Origin: Victivallis lenta
Lineage (GTDB): Bacteria > Verrucomicrobiota > Lentisphaeria > Victivallales > Victivallaceae
Assembly: GCF_009695545.1 (NCBI RefSeq)
Contig: NZ_VUNS01000015.1
Span: forward strand, 1-64,000
Length of the DNA: 64,000 nucleotides
Reading direction: 5' to 3'
Part shown: piece by piece, positions 61,179 to 64,000 of the stretch
How the letters are laid out: every line of letters starts with the position of its first letter
How positions within the stretch are numbered: the stretch's first letter is position 1
The notes under the pieces: model-generated
The model's input: the letters and a program-made list of their open reading frames with translations, nothing else
What the model was told of the DNA's origin: nothing
Databases searched by the model: none
Program-made: the position numbers and the translations under genes

Positions 61179-63014
61179 ATGCGCATCCTGCCGCTCCTCA
61201 CCCTGCTCTCCTTCTCCGCGCTGCTGACGGCGGGAGAACTGAAAATCACCGTGCTGTCGGACATTCACGTTTCGCCCGGCAACGCCAACGACAAGCTGAT
61301 GCCCGATGTCGTCAAAGAGGTCAATGCGAACGATTCCGCCCTCGTCGTCGTGACCGGAGACCTTACGAACCGCGGCGCTGACCGCGAACTGGAGCATATC
61401 CATAACGTGCTTTCCGGCATCGGGAAAGAGCTTCACGCCATTCCCGGCAACCATGAAACGAACTGGTCCGAAAGCGCCGGCCAGACCTTCGTCCGCCTGT
61501 GGGGAGATGAAAAATTCGCCATTGTCCGCGACGGCGTCGCGCTCATCGGTTTCTCCACCGGCCCCTATCTGAAGATGGGCGACGGCTACGTCCGCAGCGA
61601 AGACGTCGCCTTCCTGAAAGAGTCGCTCCGGAAGCTGGCCGGAAACGGCGAACCGGTCATCGTTTTCTGCCACTACCCGCTCGCCGACGAGCTCGGCAAC
61701 GGCGCCGCCATCGCCCGGATTCTGCGGGACTACAACGTCGTCGGAGTCGTCTCCGGCCACACGCACAGCCAGTTCCGCCGGACGATCTACGGGCTCGACA
61801 GCATCGTCTGCCGTCCGCTGACCGGTTTCGACGGGACACACGGCTACAACCTGCTCCGCTTCGACGGCAAAGAAAAGCTCGAAGCCTTTGAAAAACGGCT
61901 CGGCGGCGACATCCTGCCGGTCGAAAACCGGGAGCCGGTCGCGGAACAGCCGTTCCCGGCCGAGGAGCCGCTGCCGGAAAACGTCAGGGTCGAGCTGCTG
62001 CATGCCGATCCCGCCTCGGTGTTCACCGGAGCGGCGGTAACGAGAAGCGGCATCTACTACGGCACCAGCGACGGGCGCTTCGTCGCACTCACGCCGGAAG
62101 GGGAAACGGCGTGGGAGCGGAACTTCAAACGCCCCTTCTACTCGACCCCGGCCGCGTTCGAGGGCGTCATCGCCGTCGGCCTGACCGGTATGCCCGGCGG
62201 CCTGGCTCCCGGCGGCATCGCGCTTCTTCCGGAGCCGAAGAGCGGCGACAAGCGCGGCGGACTCTTCCTCCCCGCGCCGGCACCGGTCATCGGCAGCGGA
62301 ACCGCCTCGGACGGACGGCTCTACATGGGCGCCGGAGCCGGAGAGTTCCGGCGCATCGATTCCGCCGGCAGATACGAAAAAAACGACACCGTCCGTTTCG
62401 GCACCATGCAGGGGGCTCCGGCCGTGAAAGACGGCGTCGCAGTCTTCGGCGCCTGGGATACGAATCTCTACGCGCTCGATGCGGAGACGCTCGAACTGCG
62501 CTGGAAGTGGAACAACGGCAAGTCGCAGGTGCTCTTCTCCCCCGGCAACGTCCGGCCGGTCATCGGCAACGGCCAGGTCGTCATCGTCGCGCCGGACCGG
62601 TACATGACCGCGCTCGACCTCAAAACCGGCAGGCAGCTCTGGCGCGCCAACGCGCACAAGTTCCGCGAAGCGCTCGGCGGCAGCGAAGACGGCGGCACCG
62701 CCTACGCCAAAACCATGGACGGGGAGCTCGTCGCAGTCGAAACCGGCAAACCGGAATATACGGAGAAATGGCTCTGCGATCTCGGCTTCGGCTACGATCA
62801 CGCCCCCTGCCCCGTGCTGGAAGCGGACGGCGTCGTCTATGCCGGCAGCCGCAACGGCGTCATCGCGGCGGTCGATGCCGCCACCGGCAAACTGCTCTGG
62901 CGCTACCGGGGCGGCGACTCGGCCGTGAACGATTTCACGAAAGGGCCGGACGGCAGCGTCTACGCAACCCTGATCGAAGGCAGGATCTACCGGATCAGCG
63001 GAAAAATGCCCTGA
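61179..63014 (+). CDS. secreted metallophosphoesterase with PQQ-like beta-propeller, 611 aa
   Basis: The signal peptide MRILPLLTLLSFSALLTAG is followed by a calcineurin-like phosphoesterase domain with the motifs LSDIHV, VVTGDLTNRG, IPGNHE, FCHYPL and VSGHTHS (residues of about 20-220). The C-terminal half (about 275-611) is a beta-propeller of PQQ-like W-D-like repeats (YYGTSDGRFVALTPEGETAWE; TNLYALDAETLELRWKW; DGVVYAGSRNGVIAAVDAATGKLLWRY). This combination suggests an extracytoplasmic phosphoesterase with a ligand-binding or docking propeller. Its 3' end overlaps the converging aminotransferase gene by 20 bp. Confidence 0.85.
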   Translation: MRILPLLTLLSFSALLTAGELKITVLSDIHVSPGNANDKLMPDVVKEVNANDSALVVVTGDLTNRGADRELEHIHNVLSGIGKELHAIPGNHETNWSESAGQTFVRLWGDEKFAIVRDGVALIGFSTGPYLKMGDGYVRSEDVAFLKESLRKLAGNGEPVIVFCHYPLADELGNGAAIARILRDYNVVGVVSGHTHSQFRRTIYGLDSIVCRPLTGFDGTHGYNLLRFDGKEKLEAFEKRLGGDILPVENREPVAEQPFPAEEPLPENVRVELLHADPASVFTGAAVTRSGIYYGTSDGRFVALTPEGETAWERNFKRPFYSTPAAFEGVIAVGLTGMPGGLAPGGIALLPEPKSGDKRGGLFLPAPAPVIGSGTASDGRLYMGAGAGEFRRIDSAGRYEKNDTVRFGTMQGAPAVKDGVAVFGAWDTNLYALDAETLELRWKWNNGKSQVLFSPGNVRPVIGNGQVVIVAPDRYMTALDLKTGRQLWRANAHKFREALGGSEDGGTAYAKTMDGELVAVETGKPEYTEKWLCDLGFGYDHAPCPVLEADGVVYAGSRNGVIAAVDAATGKLLWRYRGGDSAVNDFTKGPDGSVYATLIEGRIYRISGKMP

Positions 63015-64000
63015 TCAGCTCACAAATCGAATCGACCTCCTCCGGCTGCAGTTCGTAATAGCACGGCAGCCGGAGGAGCCGGCCGGCACAGTCGTCCGTC
63101 ACCGGCAGCCGGAACCTGCCTCCGCCGAGCTCCATCCCTTTCGGCGCCGAATGGAGCGGAACGTAGTGGAAAACCGGGTGGATATCCCTTTTTTTCAGAA
63201 ATTCGATCAATGCCGACCGGGTCGCCAGGTCCTTCAGGAGAATATGGAACATATGCGCGTTGTGCCTGCATTCCGGCAGCTCGACCGGCAGCCGGATCAC
63301 TCCCGCCTGCTGCAGCGGGAGCAGCTCCTTATAATATCGATTCCATATGGCAAGCCGCTTCCCGGTGATCCGGTCGGCCTGCTCGAGCTGGGCGTAAAGA
63401 AAAGCGGCAATCAATTCGCTCGGAATGTAACTGGATCCGATATCCACCCAGGTGTATTTGTCGACCATTCCGCGGAAGAACCGGGAACGGTTTGTACCTT
63501 TTTCCCGGATGACCTCCGCCCGTTCGAGAAACCGTTCGTCATTGATGACCAGCGCGCCGCCTTCGCCTGAAATAAGGTTCTTGGTCTCGTGGAAGCTGTA
63601 ACAGCCGAGGTGGCCGATCGTCCCGAGATAACGTTCTTTGTAGGTCGCGCAGACTCCCTGGGCGGCATCTTCGACGACCAGCAGCCGATGCCGCCGCGCG
63701 ATATCCATGATCACGTCCATATCGCAGCCGACGCCGGCGTAATGAACCGGAACGATCACCCGGGTCCGGGGAGTGACCGCCTGCTCGATCAAACTCTCGT
63801 CGATATTCATGGTATCCGGCCTGATATCGACGAAAACAGGCACGCCGCCCCGCAGGACGAAGGCATTCGCCGTGGAGACAAATGTGTAGGAAGGAACGAT
63901 GAACTCATCCCCGGGCTGAATATCGCACAGAATGGCCGCCATCTCCAGAGCCGCCGTGCAGGAGTGCGTCAGCAGAACTTTCTTCGCGTTGAAATGCTCT
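62995..64000 (-). CDS. DegT/DnrJ/EryC1 sugar aminotransferase (WecE-like), N-terminus outside window
   Basis: The visible 335 residues show the PLP-dependent sugar nucleotide aminotransferase fold: FIVPSYTFVSTANAFVLRGG, VVEDAAQGV (PLP-binding Asp), FHETKNLISGEGGA with the Schiff-base Lys, and a C-terminal FHYVPLHSAPKG. Wording is closest to WecE/RffA, which makes dTDP-4-amino-4,6-dideoxygalactose for surface polysaccharides. Translation runs off the right edge in frame (EHFNAKKVLLTHSCTAALEM). The start and any co-transcribed glycan genes lie beyond 64 kb. Confidence 0.9.
   Translation of the reverse strand, partial: EHFNAKKVLLTHSCTAALEMAAILCDIQPGDEFIVPSYTFVSTANAFVLRGGVPVFVDIRPDTMNIDESLIEQAVTPRTRVIVPVHYAGVGCDMDVIMDIARRHRLLVVEDAAQGVCATYKERYLGTIGHLGCYSFHETKNLISGEGGALVINDERFLERAEVIREKGTNRSRFFRGMVDKYTWVDIGSSYIPSELIAAFLYAQLEQADRITGKRLAIWNRYYKELLPLQQAGVIRLPVELPECRHNAHMFHILLKDLATRSALIEFLKKRDIHPVFHYVPLHSAPKGMELGGGRFRLPVTDDCAGRLLRLPCYYELQPEEVDSICELIRAFFR

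Overview
The window looks like a chromosome segment of an anaerobic, gut-type Lentisphaerota bacterium (Victivallis-like). This is an inference from several traits. There is a pseudopilin with an FTLIEL N-terminus and an H-x9-DG motif. Surface proteins are large and repetitive. AraC and GntR/LacI regulators sit beside sugar and glycoside genes. An anaerobe-type GGGtGRT/NifU-like pair and several radical-SAM enzymes are present, and most of the sequence is GC-rich. No rRNA or housekeeping marker is available to prove the phylum.

Layout. (1) 1-7.4 kb is a clearly AT-rich accessory island that ends at an intact tRNA-Asn whose 3' end faces it. It holds the end of an IS5-type element that interrupts an excisionase-like HTH gene, several small unknown genes, a long rod-shaped 6S-like RNA, a zinc-ribbon/lipoprotein gene row, a small serine recombinase, and an amidoligase plus class-II glutamine amidotransferase pair. 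(2) 7.5-21.8 kb is GC-rich backbone: a methyltransferase, a DMT transporter, nucleoside hydrolase/AraC, a fucose isomerase under a GntR/LacI regulator, a 1239-residue surface protein with an IdeS-like cysteine-peptidase segment, a CmpX-like channel, and a radical-SAM/TerB-DnaJ couple. (3) 22.0-23.4 kb is an AT-rich patch with a nucleoside deoxyribosyltransferase-like gene, flanked by the 3' half of a CAU tRNA. (4) 23.5-28.9 kb carries rarA, an EamA transporter, a DEAD-box helicase and a KamA/EpmB-like aminomutase. (5) 29.2-37.6 kb is the most interesting stretch: a giant beta-repeat surface protein with a frame change near its start, then a 53-residue cysteine-containing peptide, a radical-SAM/SPASM enzyme and an HPr-kinase-like protein. 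It looks like a compact ribosomal-peptide (RiPP) cassette.

(6) 37.6-42.1 kb carries an HD hydrolase, a cystine-type importer and, divergently, a fused glutathione synthase (thiol supply). (7) 42.1-48.4 kb carries AraC regulators, an ADP-ribosylglycohydrolase-like protein, a secreted GH5 glycosidase, a pseudopilin, and gene debris that includes an 89-bp duplicate of the GH5 gene. (8) 48.4-54 kb is a translationally coupled four-gene envelope operon (two lipoproteins, two thioredoxin-like paralogues), preceded by a phosphohexomutase homologue lacking its catalytic serine. (9) 54.2-64 kb carries the NifU-like/GGGtGRT pair, two zinc-ribbon membrane proteins, an NfeD/flotillin module with two tiny membrane proteins, a Sel1 lipoprotein, a secreted phosphoesterase/beta-propeller protein, and a sugar aminotransferase cut by the window end.

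Promoters recur in the form TTGCAA (or close) - 17 bp - TATAAT, and many start codons have clear GGAG-type ribosome binding sites, which were used to choose starts.
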